A stretch of DNA of 64,000 bases from Ectobius pallidus (lineage: Eukaryota > Arthropoda > Insecta > Blattodea > Ectobiidae). The DNA lies in NCBI GenBank assembly GCA_964059195.1, contig CAXKWD010000006.1, forward strand, positions 7,556,530-7,620,529, written 5' to 3'. The translations under genes were made by a program, and so were the position numbers. Below, piece by piece: positions 43,301 through 52,787 of this stretch. The notes under the pieces are model-generated. The model searched no databases, was not told the origin of the DNA, and saw only the letters and a list, made by a program, of their open reading frames with translations. Position 1 is the stretch's first letter. Each line of letters begins with the position of its first letter.

Positions 43301-45744
43301 CATTCAAACGCCTGTTGTGCGCCATTTTACAAACTAATGTCTGTGTTCGTTGTCATGGTGAAATCCGACATGTGATGACACCTATCGAAATTTCCACGAA
43401 ATTCGGCTTACACTAGCACTGTTAGAAACAGCGAAACTGCTATATTACAATATTTATGAGATAATTAAATGGTATGACATTTCGTGCTCCATTCTGTACA
43501 TGTAGCCTACTATTTTTTCCGAACTCTGTTTTTTGTTAAAGTAGCCTATGTTTAATGTTAAAACTATACAGTAACTTTAATAATTAAGCTTTCTAAATAT
43601 AAAACAAGTCAAAAAGAACCATGCCCGTTGTTACTGTTATCATCCATCATGTCATAAGCCTACCTATCCTTTTTAGGCACAGTTTGTCTGTGGCATTGGG
43701 GTCATTGCACGACCGGAAGTTGTTGATTTAATCACTCCATAATAAAATACTATGTTCTTATGTTCTAAAATAAAAATACTTGACCTATTACGTTAAAATA
43801 AAGATTTTAAAAAAATACATAAAAATGCGAAATTTTCAATATTTTGGCAAACTTTAGGCCTTATGCGCGACCGAAAATATCAACTGATCTAAACCTAATT
43901 AAACCACAACGTTTTTAAGTTCTAGTCGAAGACGTTTTAAACTATTACATTACAAAAACAGCTAAAATAAAAAATTTTAAAAACGATCGCAATAATGACA
44001 TTTTTTCTATATTTTGTAAAAGTTCAGGGCCTGTGCGCGACCGGAAGATGTCAACCGATTTTGATAATTTTTTTTTCACTTGTTTGTCTTCCTAATTCCC
44101 AACTTTTCCGCGCTATTACAACTTTGAAAAAGAATGACTTTTTTCATCCCACCCTAGTGCGCCTACCATGTTTTACACTTTTGCCCTTTTGATTGACGAC
44201 ATTTTCACCTCCGACTCACCAGCTGTTGTTGAGTCACAAGGACGTGAAGTGTAAGGAATCATGTTTACATTAACTTCATTTATACTTCATAATAGTTGGG
44301 CCTTAAATTATTCTGTATGTATGTTGTTATACTATTGGTAGCCCTAAAAGTGTACATTCAGCACATATTTTTACTTCCGTCCATCTGAAGTGTTATAAGG
44401 AAAGTGTTATAAGGAAGTCACTAACACACTGCCACTTGTCTAAAATATGAAGTGGGTATGTAATGCACGGCGAAAGTGAAGGAAACTAAACTCTTTTTGG
44501 GAAAATCAAATATCTCCCACCTTGGATGAATGTTCCCGCTCAACCCACCCTTGAAATGCACTTTCTTTTATACCACGATCTAGCAAATTCTTCTGTCCTC
44601 ATATTAGGAAGAAACTCGTGATTGGACGTTGGTGGTGTGACGTCATACCGGAAGACAAAAGGTGACAGGCTAACAAACCTCTGGGAGATATAATATGCCA
44701 CATTTTCAAAACCTACAAACAGTGTATCGTACATTATTCGAAAATGCAAGGGCACTTTGCTTCGGCTGCCGCCTCAGCTTCGCGCACTTAACTAAGTGGT
44801 TAGTGTTATGCATTATTTAGACTATATGCAGAGGTGATTGTGGTACGGTCGGGAGTGCCGAGTGAGCTAGCGGGTTGTCTTTTTGGTACAAGGGTTGGTA
44901 GCTGGTATTTGGTACGGTCGGGAGTGTCGAGTGAGGGCACGGTTGGGACTGCTGAGTGAGCAAGCGGGTGGTCGCCATAGCAATTCAGTGGGCGGAGCAT
45001 AAGGGGTGACTTATATTTGATTTATGGCCAGTATTACTGTGAATACCCCCCACCACCACATTCAAATTTTTATTCAAAAAATGTAAAGGTATCAATATTT
45101 GGTTTTAGTTTCCCACTTTGCTGGATTTCAATAGGCCTACATGGTGTTCGGCTTGCAGACCAACACTCCCAATGGCTGCCAACGACCTTGACATGACACT
45201 GGTCCATTCCGTACGATACTGCCAACAATTTGATGTATGCGCTTTTCAAATACAGAAGATGTATCACAGAGGAGGTTCAGAGCCTCCGTTTCAAAAGAGG
45301 TTAGGTTATGTTAGGTTTACAGTACACAGTTGGTTAAGGTAAATAAGATGTTTACATTTGCTCCGTACACATCGTGGATCAAGTATAGAAACAAATTGTG
45401 CTCAAGTATGGATTCTACAAGTTTTGAAAAATAATATTACCGTACATCAAATTTGACCGTTTCTCGTGTGAAGAAATAAAAAAGAACCAATCCAGTAAAG
45501 TGGGGAAACTGTCCCCCAATATTTACCCCTTACTTACCCTTAATTAAATAATACCTGAAAAGTTATCTGGATTTCTAAGGTCGTTCTCCAATGCATCAAT
45601 CCCACAAAATTCAAATTCTAAGACGGGTATATTTCGAACAGAGTATCCTTCTTCCTGTAGTTTCTTCTTAAATGGATCTTCTTCGTCTTCCGAATCATTC
45701 GGGTTAGCTTTAAATATCAAGATTTCACTTTTTAGGACGTCCAT
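34240..45744 (-). CDS. UROS: Uroporphyrinogen-III synthase gene (span of four coding exons)
   Basis: UROS closes and rearranges hydroxymethylbilane to uroporphyrinogen III, the fourth step of heme synthesis, in the cytosol. Exons 45744-45555, 37931-37731, 36099-35837 and 34365-34240 total 780 nt (259 aa; the human enzyme is about 265). Phases match (1, 1, 0), all borders are GT..AG, and no stop interrupts. Family motifs: IPVLEFEFCGI (N-terminal lobe), GLIFTSPRGVKA, FLFPCGNLKRD, VVYFSPSGVNF and AIGPATEETL. Introns are 7623, 1631 and 1471 bp and filled with repeats. The 5' UTR and promoter are not resolved. Only coding exons are counted; an extra noncoding exon upstream is possible. The gene appears intact. 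Confidence 0.93.
34452..35674. mobile_element. TTAA-flanked inverted-repeat element in UROS intron 3
   Basis: GGGTCATTCTCC and AAGGGCAGATT at the left end match, in inverted form, AATCTGCCCTT and GGAGGATGGCCC at the right. TTAA sits just outside both ends (34448-34451 and 35675-35678), the piggyBac-type target. There is no transposase. The motif GGAGGTGAG recurs at about 34622, 34954, 35109, 35299 and 35485. Confidence 0.7.
35837..36099 (-). CDS. UROS: UROS exon 3
   Basis: Acceptor CTTCTGTTACAG, donor GTAAGT. It completes an Asp codon split with exon 2, then encodes KYEKPFLFPCGNLKRDVLA, the tetrapyrrole-binding lobe segment, and VVVYFSPSGVNFTYPVL. 88 residues including the split codon. Confidence 0.94.
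36330..36740. repeat. Repeat copy in UROS intron 2 (inverted partner at 38925-39140)
   Basis: Segments ATCAGATAATCACTTTTTAA and TGTGCTATTACTTGTTA recur in inverted orientation at about 39050-39140 and 38925-39010. The 5' part has repeated TATGACC motifs also present at 38740-38830 and 40700-40730. A (TTTA)n lies at about 36548-36570. Probably a hAT-like non-autonomous family. Confidence 0.6.
37156..37372. repeat. 72-bp inverted repeat (foldback) carrying tRNA-like sequence
   Basis: Arms 37156-37227 and 37301-37372 are reverse complements with one mismatch, separated by 73 bp. Each arm holds the 3' half of a tRNA-like sequence plus AAATTTTTCAAACTGATTC. It could form a large hairpin. Confidence 0.9.
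37276..37347 (+). tRNA. tRNA-like sequence (probable pseudo-tRNA)
   Basis: 72 nt folding as a cloverleaf: acceptor TGTCAT/ATGACA, D-arm GTAGCTCAATGGTAGAGC, anticodon stem TCGGC/GCCGA and a T-arm around TTCAAAT with one mismatch. The anticodon loop GCGTTAA lacks U33, and the B box reads TGTTCAAATCC instead of GGTTC. Its 3' half is repeated in inverted form 75 bp upstream. I read it as a SINE or foldback relic, not a working tRNA. Confidence 0.35.
37731..37931 (-). CDS. UROS: UROS exon 2
   Basis: Acceptor GCTCTGCAG, donor GTGAGT. It encodes LIFTSPRGVKAVTHIQGIDN, then LPVFVIGEGTAKLLKT and SGNANALADVILQ, the central region linking the two lobes. It enters and leaves in phase 1. Confidence 0.94.
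38110..38920. repeat. Noncoding repeat debris in UROS intron 1
   Basis: Two related GTTTACATG blocks (near 38125 and 38500) with GAATC.GATCC, and a TATTTTGGTCAT-rich stretch at 38745-38830. TAGGGTTCAGATATTTATG near 38623 resembles a hAT end. No gene. Confidence 0.5.
38925..39140. repeat. Inverted partner of the 36.3-36.7 kb repeat
   Basis: Reverse complement of large parts of 36465-36740 with scattered differences; a second copy of the same dispersed family. Confidence 0.65.
39505..39640 (+). pseudogene. Small LINE ORF2 3' fragment
   Basis: Decodes as KKRDIWMELYSTDTMTTADW, then HEIMHIMTPFVVHGCHH, a close match to the C-terminal part of the LINE ORF2 at 9616. In the UROS intron, plus orientation. 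Confidence 0.7.
39690..40125. repeat. 24-bp minisatellite related to the insect telomere repeat
   Basis: About eleven units of CCTAACCCAACCTAACAT + AACAAA with minor variants (CACACCTAACTCAACC), flanked by looser CCTAA repeats. The CCTAA core equals the insect telomeric (TTAGG)n read on the other strand. It lies in UROS intron 1. Confidence 0.9.
40126..41170. other. Intron 1 sequence, no gene recognised
   Basis: AT-rich. Contains TATTTAGTCATTTTTAAGG-type debris near 40690-40720, shared with the 36.3-kb repeat. Nothing coding. Confidence 0.5.
41640..42766 (+). pseudogene. Transposase-like pseudogene of the TA-flanked element
   Basis: Coding similarity runs in one frame from about 41640 to 42230: IVIRCDGTAVNTGWKTGLIR, HWAICLLHFNELPFRH, DPGHLSHSRWL. 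An in-frame TGA lies at 42040-42042. A +1 shift near 42235 leads to a second frame ending at TAG 42766: VVDPVIERNGFFAHPEH, QADERCVKLVTEASRKVCG, SRDGFIRTTLLSRSSMP. I recall near-identical unnamed proteins as common in arthropod genomes. The spaced D, H and E residues suggest a DDE nuclease, but I cannot place it in a named superfamily. Confidence 0.6.
42796..43496 (-). mobile_element. MITE derived from a mariner-superfamily element
   Basis: Inverted repeats of about 31 bp (CAGGGTGGCGCACGAAATGT at left, inverse with small changes at right) flanked by TA (42794-42795, 43497-43498). The minus strand decodes brokenly as PENIEADFVALTR.. and RVRLQEIVRQNGGHIEHTLH, the end of an insect mariner-type transposase. 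Nested in the 41.2-44.2 kb element just after its pseudogene. Confidence 0.8.
44156..45554. other. Rest of UROS intron 1, with a short GGTACGGTCGGGAGT repeat
   Basis: GGTACGGTCGGGAGTG.CGAGTGAG occurs twice, with a third decayed copy, between 44845 and 44960. No gene seen. Confidence 0.5.
45555..45744 (-). CDS. UROS: UROS exon 1 (start)
   Basis: ATG at 45744-45742, donor GTATTA. It encodes MDVLKSEILIFKANPNDSED, then VRNIPVLEFEFCGIDALEND and NPDNFSG, the N-terminus of UROS (human has IPVLSFEF at the same place). The last base starts the Gly codon finished in exon 2. Confidence 0.92.
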
Positions 45745-46085
45745 TCCCTGCAGGTCGTCACTGTAGACTACGTTATGAAAGTCTAGTCAAGTCCAGTTTT
45801 CGAAAATCATGCTGCAACGCAAGTATAGAAATTATAGAATGTCATGTCATTCCACCCTAAATATCAGTTTGAAATAGCGGGTTTCTATTAACGCCCCTCA
45901 CAACTTTAGGATAATATAATCCTTTTGTTGGCAATTACAACACATAATTGATAAACGCTTGCCAATATACTAATCCTACCGGTCCGGATCCCGCCATATG
46001 ATCCTCATCAGCGACGCACGTCTACCTTCCTTTTTCTTCTAATGGCCTCGGCCATATAAGTCAAGTAGCCAGTGTAATATATAAA
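45745..46085 (-). promoter_or_regulatory. UROS 5' flank
   Basis: Must hold the 5' UTR and core promoter unless an upstream noncoding exon exists. I see no convincing TATA box or initiator. Confidence 0.3.
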
Positions 46086-48020
46086 TAATAAATGCGCACA
46101 GTAAGCAAATTAGTTTATTTGGCGTAATCACAGATTGACAGCGCTCGACTTTTGCACAACTCAATGTGGTATCGGTCGCAATTGTTCCCGCACACTTCAC
46201 ACACACGTTTCACTCGGTTCATGAAATTTCTTGTTGCTGCAGATCGAATGATGGAAGCCATGACATGCAAACCTGGTAGCAACATGTCTCAGTTTGTAAT
46301 TTGTTGAGTCCACTCTCGATTTAACATGGTGCTGGTAATGTAGAACTCACGCCAAATTTCTTTTCTCTTCTGCTCTCGCCTGTCCAGTGCAGTCTGCAGG
46401 GCAGCTGTAGCCGGTTGGAGCATTTGAGTTCTGATCTCCTCCATCAAGAAACTTTCCTTGGCCAGTACGTACACTAACCTTGAAGGCGAGTACTTAGACA
46501 CACAGAGTACTCTCTTGAAAAAGGTGGCTTTTACTTTTCCCATCTCTCTATGTCTCTCACTTTAATGTGGTCCCAATAAAGTTCGGTATACGCCATACGT
46601 TAGTATCGGGACAACCTCATAGCGGTGTTCAGGGACAATGTTTTAGGTCTTTCTGTGTCTTTCATAGCTCTGATGGCTGTTGCTGCTTTGTCTGTGTCGA
46701 GTGTTTGGCCCTCCACCGAATGGAAAAAGATTAAATAAACTTAAAAGAGAACACAGCTTTATTTCCCTTACAACAAAAAACTCATGCCATATTTGTTCTT
46801 GAATTCTCAACAGTAACCAAGGCCTCCTAGATACTGACTACAGCATCTGGAAACAAAAACATCTCACCCAGTATTCCCAACAATCTGTAACATGTACACT
46901 GAAAGTGGTGCTGCTCGTCTGTAGATGTATGCCAAGGTATTTAAATTGGTCGACTACTGCTAGTTTTTCTTTTCCAAGATGTAGTTGGTTTTTTTTCAGA
47001 GTTTCTCCCTCCCTTCCGAAAAGTCATCTGTACCGTTTTTCTTTCCTTTAATGAGAATCTATTTTCCTCCACCCACTTTGATAATTTGTTTAGACTGTTC
47101 TGCAGATTCTTCAGGTCGGTTCCTCCTATTACCATGTCATCTGCGTACATATATAGGACTACTGATTCTTCTTTGATTTTTCTCACATTCGACGTTGCAA
47201 TATTAGACAATAGAGGACTCAGAGGATCCCCTTGAAGTACACCATTGGACTGGTTTATCAGTTTCGATCTGACAATGTTGTCATCTATGAATATTTGTGT
47301 CTCCCAGGATATTTCTAATAATAGAGACTATATAGTCATCACTCCCTATCATTTGCTCTAATTATTTGACCAAAATGTTCTTGTCCAGCATATCAAAAGC
47401 CTTATTGAAGTCTACGAAGACTGCAAAGAACTTCCCTTTCTCCATCCTCAACGAATCCTCTATGTCTTCTAGAAGGTTTTTAACAACACGAAGAGTTGAT
47501 CTTCCCCTTCGGAATCCAAACTGGGCTTCCGGTATGCATTGGTCTACTTTTTTGTCAGTTTTAGCATAATATTTTTGTGAACACTTTGAACGCACTATTT
47601 TCTAAAGCTATACCTCTGTAATTGTTGGGTCGTTTGAATTTCCTTTGACTTTCGATTGCCTCCAGAGGTATGTCACCTGTTTCCAAACATTTGTTGAATA
47701 GTTTTGTCCATAACGAAGCTAACTGGTATTGTGATGTTTTTATGTGTTCATTTACGATGCTGTCTGGGCCTGGAGCTTTCCTTAGTTTAATCTCTGATAT
47801 TGCCTCGTTTACCTCTTCTTCTGTAATCAGTTGGTAGTTGCTGTTTCGAAGTGCCTTAGGAGTTCACCCTTCCCATGATTCAGTATGCGGACAAATGTTC
47901 CTCCCATATTTGCGAAGTGTGGTTGTCTTAGTCTCAGTACTAAAAACGGACTTGTCTCGGCTTCTTCTGCTAGTTTAATATTCTTCTCGTCTGTGAAATC
48001 TCTTTCTTTTTCCTTGAGTA

Positions 48021-48412
48021 TCTATATTAATAAAAGGAAGTGTCTGTCTTCCTCCGTCTGTCTGTCTGTCCGCGATGCCCAGCGAAATCTACTGAACGCA
48101 GAGATCTGAAATTTTATACATAGATGGACTAAAGGGTCGGAATGTGCACCTCGAAGCCGGAATTTTAATTTTCGCTTTCGTTCGTGAGTTATGAGTGAAA
48201 AACGGGCAGAAAACGTGTATTTATTGCGTTTTCGAAGCATGAGTTTTCAGTAATACAAATCAATTACACTAGGCTTTGGCTATTTTTGTCATACCTTCGA
48301 CATAAAAGCATCGCGATCTCTTGAATGTTGTAGCTCACGCTGGTCGATTCATTTGTTTTTAATGTCAAGGCACGCAAACATAATATGAAATTTTCAACCT
48401 ACACCAAAGAGG

Positions 48413-48481
<69 letters not shown>

Positions 48482-48719
48482 GGGATAATCAATATTAGCC
48501 TAAATATGGTCAAACGTTGTTCGATTTGGACGAAACTCACTATACAGGGGTTTTCTGAGCCAAGGAACTCGAATCTGAGGTCGCTTTTACCAGGTGACGC
48601 TATCAAATCGTGATATATAGTCCACATGATTTAGGTGTTAATATAATGATTTAACTATTATGCTCTTAATTTTTAATTTTTGAAATAATTATCGCGGGCG
48701 AAGCCGCGGGCACATGCTA
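48021..48719 (+). mobile_element. Non-autonomous Helitron-like element, first of a tandem pair
   Basis: Starts TCTATATTAATAAAAGGAAG after A. Shows the GATGCCCAGCGAAATCTACT block and ends with hairpin GCGGGCGAAGCCGCGGGC then ACATGCTA. Contains a long (TTA)n (about 48413-48480). The terminal features are those of Helitrons (5' TC, 3' hairpin plus CTAG-like end, insertion between A and T). Confidence 0.7.
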
Positions 48720-49337
48720 TCTTAAAATAATAAAAGGACGTGTTTGTCTGTTTGTCCACGATGCCCAGCGAAATCTACTGAACGCAGAGATCAGAAATTT
48801 TAAACATAGATGGGCTGAAAGGTGGGCGAATGCGCATCGAAGCCGGATTTTTAATTTTAGCTTTCGTTCGCGAGTTGTGAGTGAAAAACTGGCAGAAAAC
48901 GTGATTTTAGCGCTGTCGAAGCATCAGATTTCAGTAATACATTTCAATGTCAAATCAATTGCAGTTGGCTTTGGCTATTTTTGTCATACCGTGGTAATAA
49001 AAGCATCGCGATCGTTAGATTGTTGTAAGCCCACGGTGGTCGATTCATTTGTTTAGAATGTCAAGGCCCGTAGACATATGAAATTTTCAACCTACACGGA
49101 AGAGGGATAGGCCTAAATATGGTCAAACATTGTTAGATTTGGACGAAACTCACTGTACAGGGGTATTCTGGGCCAAGGAAATCGAATCTGTGGTCGCTTT
49201 TACCAGGCGACGCTATCTAATCGTGGTATGTAGTCCACGTGATTTAGGTGTTAATAAATATAATGATTTAACTATTATGCTCTTAATTTTTAATTTTTGA
49301 AATAATTATCGCGGGCGAAGCCGCGGGCACATGCTAG
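48720..49337 (+). mobile_element. Non-autonomous Helitron-like element, second of a tandem pair
   Basis: Begins TCTTAAAATAATAAAAGG directly after the first copy and ends with the same hairpin followed by ATGCTAG (CTAG at 49334-49337) and T. Same body as the first copy. Together they split the LINE copy between A48020 and T49338. Confidence 0.75.
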
Positions 49338-49869
49338 TGTCTTTATATATCCGGCGAGCTCTGCTATATTTCTGTAGGTCCTCGGTTTTATTAGTGTTTC
49401 TTGCAATGTGTAACAATTCTAGCGCGGTCTGCCTTAAAGAGAAACATTGCTTGTCAAACCAAGGTTTTGCTGTTCGATTTTTATTCTGCTGGGTCTCCAC
49501 TGCTGATTTTATTAAGTCTTCCGGATTTTGGGCTGCTTTATCTAGCTGAGCACTATCTATTTCTCTGGAGATTTCTTGTATCTCATGTCTTTTTGAAGTG
49601 AAACTTCTTTAGCCGCGGTAGGGGTAAATCCAGACCTTGTGTCACGCTCAAAAATCGTCACGAAATTAGTGTCACACTAAAAAACCGTCACGAAATTAAT
49701 GAGGTGTGGCGGAACGGACTGCACAGAAATCAATCAACTCAATGATTATGAGAGTAATCAACTGCTATACGATTTAAAGGACAAAATAAAATACTCTAAG
49801 GGGAAACTAACGATAGAAGGTGATGGAAAGGAAATTTTTCAGACCTAGTACGAGGACCTGCAAATGGGA

Positions 49870-49870
49870 A

Positions 49871-49958
<88 letters not shown>

Positions 49959-50010
49959 TGAAGTATTAATAATATTAATAATAATAGTAATAATAATAAT
50001 AATAATAATA
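49870..50010. repeat. (GTA)n and (AAT)n microsatellites
   Basis: About 85 bp of pure AGT/GTA units followed by AAT-type units. They form the tail of the LINE fragment on the minus strand that follows. Confidence 0.9.
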
Positions 50011-50115
50011 ACAATAATAATACTTACTTGCTCAATGGCAATAGACAATTCCTAAGCAGGCTAAAGGAATATTATCTATTTTATGGAACCCGGAGGTTCA
50101 TTACCGCGCTTAAAA
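50011..50115 (-). pseudogene. 3' tail of a LINE (same family as 52330-52760)
   Basis: The minus strand ends CGGGTTCCAT..ATTCCTTTAGC, CTTAGGAATTGTCTAT, GAGCAAGTAAG, then microsatellite: the same tail as at 52670-52755 in opposite orientation. Confidence 0.7.
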
Positions 50116-50885
50116 AATCCAAACAGAAAAAATCAAAGATTCAAAATTTAAAAAATCCAAAATTCCAAAATTACGAAAATCAAAGATTCAAAAATCCAAC
50201 ATTAAAAAAAATTCCAAAATTTAAAAAATCAAAAAATCCAAAATTTAAAAAATAAAAAATGCAAAATTAAAAAATCCAAAATTTAAAAAATCTAAAAATC
50301 CAATAAAACAACCAAACTACAAAATTAAAAATCCAAAAAATATAAGAATCAAAATTTAAAAGATCCAAAATTTCAAAATTAAAAAAATCAAAGATACAAT
50401 TTTTAAAAATCTAAAAATCCACAAATTTAAATAATCAAAAAATTAACAATTAAAAAATCGAAAAAACTAAAAATCCAAAATTAAAAAATCGATAAACCAA
50501 AATTTAAAAAATAAACAAATAAAAATTTCAAGGATCCAAAATTAAAAAATCCTCAATTCCAAAATTAAAAAATTCAACGATTCAAAATTTAAAAAATGCA
50601 AAATTTAAAAAATAAAAAATCCAAACTTACAAATACAAATTGGCAAAATTAAAAAAAAAAAAAATTAAAAATCCAAAACACCACAATTAAAAAATAATAC
50701 AATCCAAAATTTAAACAATCCAACAAATAAAAAAATCAAAGATAGAAAATTTAAAAAATCAAAAATTAAAAAATCAAAGATCCTTAATTTAAAAAGCCCA
50801 TAAACCCAATAATAAAAAGTCCCATAATGCAAAATTGAAAAAATCCAATAATAAAATATTGAAAAAATAAAAATTAAAACAATTT
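50116..50885. repeat. A-rich, G-poor low-complexity tract
   Basis: About 770 bp of irregular AAAATCCAAAATTT / AAAAAATCAAAGATT units, with almost no G on the plus strand. No fixed period that I can see and no coding sense. Confidence 0.9.
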
Positions 50886-51794
50886 TCACTTCTGTCGCGT
50901 GGCGTTCCACGCACACTTTCTTTTGTGTTCTAGTATGTCTACATTGATATTTTCGGTGAGTTTGCATTGGTTATTTTGTTTTTCCTGGAGGATTACTCGT
51001 TTCATTTTCATTGTTGAGATAATTGGCAAATGCATCCTGATTAGGTGCTAAACAGCTAAACTACTTTTTGTTAATATGTGAAGACCTTCCAGGAATTGAA
51101 ATAAAGGTTTAAGGGTTCTCAAATAATTAAATCTGCCATTGATTTCTTTAGCAAGACCAGACATTTTACACAAATAAACTTGTTTTCACCTGAACGTCAG
51201 GAAGGCTCTTAGTAATTTTCTTCAAACATTTGAAATGAGAGAATGTTTTAATCTCAGGTTTTTCCGAAAGTGTCTTAATTTGCTCTGAAAACTAAATACA
51301 CTCCGCGCTAAATCAGAAATAAGTTTTCACTTCCGGGTAATATAATTTCATTAAATTATATTAACTATATACCTTTTAAAATCTGTATTATATTTACCCT
51401 TAACTTGGTTTCGGGAGCCTCAAGAGCCACATGCGGCTCGCGAGCCTGATTGTGGCCACCCCTGTAATATAGCGTGGACAAATCCCCTGCTTTATAATTT
51501 TCAAGAGCTTTGCATATACGAAGTTTCTTATTGTCCTCTGTGCACTTACATTTCGCAGATTGTTGTACGTTTCTGTATGAAATTATTTTAAAACTTTCAC
51601 GAAACCGTAAATGTTTGTGTGAGTAGTGTTAAAATGACTCCTAGGAACGAGTTTACATTCTAAACGCTAGGTGGAGAAATTTACAATTTACATGTCCGGT
51701 TAAAATATCTCATCTTCAAAGAAGGCTACGATGTGTTTACTTTTGGACGAGCTTGTATTTCCCCAGACAATTATCCAGCGGGTTGTATTATAAT
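50886..51794. other. Unassigned, with a hAT terminal near 51410-51464
   Basis: GAGCCACATGCGGCTCGCGAG then GTGGCCACCCCTG (ending 51464) looks like the right end of a CAGGGGTGG-type hAT element; no left end was found. The rest is unassigned. Confidence 0.5.
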
Positions 51795-52304
51795 TAGGGC
51801 TGTACCGATTAATCGATTCATCGAGCCGATTAATCGATTAAATATTTAATCGACGATCAATTTCATTTTTCGATTAATCGGTTTAGTCGAATTCTGAAAA
51901 AGGTGTTTCGAGAAATGAGTCAAATGACCAAACTCTTGTCTCAGTGCCGAGTGAGAGAGTTTTTAGTGCTACCGGTATTATTGTAAACAAGCTACGATCG
52001 TCTCTTGAACATTCAAATGTCAACAAACTCGTGTGTCTCAAGTCTTGACTGAAAAAGTAACCGGAAATGTAAGTTTTGTATATTATATTTTTATTAACTA
52101 ATAATGGTATTCATTAATTCAGGATTTCTTATGATTATCTGTAGTGTTGTAGTTATTAAACGTGTAAAACAATATTAAATGTACACTTTGGTTTCGTCTA
52201 AAATATCGACCTGATTGTCGATTAATCATTCGATTAATCGGTCGATTAATCGATTAAAGTCAAGCGTTAACTCGATTAGAAATTTTAATCGATTTTCAGC
52301 CCTA
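51795..52304 (+). mobile_element. hAT element remnant with perfect 8-bp target duplication
   Basis: TAGGGCTG...CAGCCCTA ends, flanked by ATTATAAT on both sides (51787-51794, 52305-52312). Subterminal ATTAATCGATT palindromes repeat at both ends. Inside, one frame reads SERVFSATGIIVNKLRSSLE then VNKLVCLK, the hAT dimerisation end, so this is an internally deleted autonomous element. Confidence 0.9.
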
Positions 52305-52329
52305 ATTATAATTATGTGGATGGGATACA

Positions 52330-52756
52330 TGGCCCCTTACATAATCTGAGAGTGTTCGAAAACAGGGGGCTTAGGAAAATATTCGAACCTAAGAGAGATG
52401 AAAACTGCATAACGGCGAGCTTCATGACCTGTACTCTTCACCAGATATAGTAAGGGCAATTAAATCACGGAGGATGAAATGGGCTGGACATGGGGGAGGA
52501 AAAACATCTAAAAAATGTTGACTGGGAGACAACACGTAGGTAAAAGACCACTTGGAAGACCTAGACGTAGGTGGGAGGACAGTATTAAAATAGATTTAAG
52601 GGAAGTAGGATTTGCGAGGAATGTTTGGATGCAGTTTGCACAGAATAGGGTTGAATGGCGGGCTCAAGTAAGCGCAGCAATGAACCTTCGGGTTCCATAA
52701 TATATTCCTTTAGCTTGCTTAGGAATTGTCTATTTCCATTGAGTAAGTAAGTTTTG

Positions 52757-52760
<4 letters not shown>
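52330..52760 (+). pseudogene. LINE RT C-terminal tail and 3' end
   Basis: Frames read LRVFENRGLRKIFEPKRDEN, then VGKRPLGRPRRRWEDSIKID and LREVGFARNVWMQFAQNRVE, ending NLRVP-stop near 52700. This C-terminus is common in insect non-LTR elements. A conserved 3' UTR and a (TTA)n tail follow. The upstream part is interrupted by the hAT element. Confidence 0.75.

Positions 52761-52787
<27 letters not shown>

Larger units (their letters stand above)
41174..44155 (+). mobile_element. TA-flanked DNA transposon of an unnamed family, with a nested MITE
   Basis: Long, imperfect terminal inverted repeats. The left end GGGTGGGCCGAAAAAATCAT continues with CAAAGTTGTAATAGCGC and TTAGGAAGACAAA; the right end is the matching inverse and closes in CCCACCC. 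TA borders both ends (41172-41173 and 44156-44157). A second, inner inverted similarity (GCGCGACCG with AAATATGGAAAA-like runs) extends the arms to several hundred bp. It contains one transposase-like pseudogene and an inserted 0.7-kb MITE, all inside UROS intron 1. Confidence 0.8.
46086..49505 (-). pseudogene. Second, broken copy of the PHD/RT LINE family
   Basis: On the minus strand, in order: KPWFDKQCFSLRQTALELLH (49500-49340); a Helitron insertion; AISEIKLRKAPGPDSIVNEH (~47800); AQFGFRRGRSTLRVVKNLLE and FFAVFVDFNKAFDM (47595-47362); SVVLYMYADDMVIGG (47210-46941); then KRKEIWREFYITSTMLNREW and CEVCGNNCDRYH (46543-46140). Many frameshifts and stops. A short foreign piece lies at about 46727-46880. 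The endonuclease and ORF1 are missing. The protein order and motifs match ORF2 at 9616-12384, but divergence is high. Confidence 0.8.

Noticed and set aside
42796..43496. Independent minus-strand gene in UROS intron 1
   Set aside because: Coding similarity is broken and bounded exactly by inverted repeats and TA; it is a MITE.
48394..48627. Ile-rich minus-strand ORF
   Set aside because: Translation of a (TTA)n tract within a Helitron-like element.
49796..50055. Open frames of poly-Val, poly-Leu and poly-Thr
   Set aside because: They are translations of a (GTA)n/(AAT)n microsatellite in different frames, not proteins.
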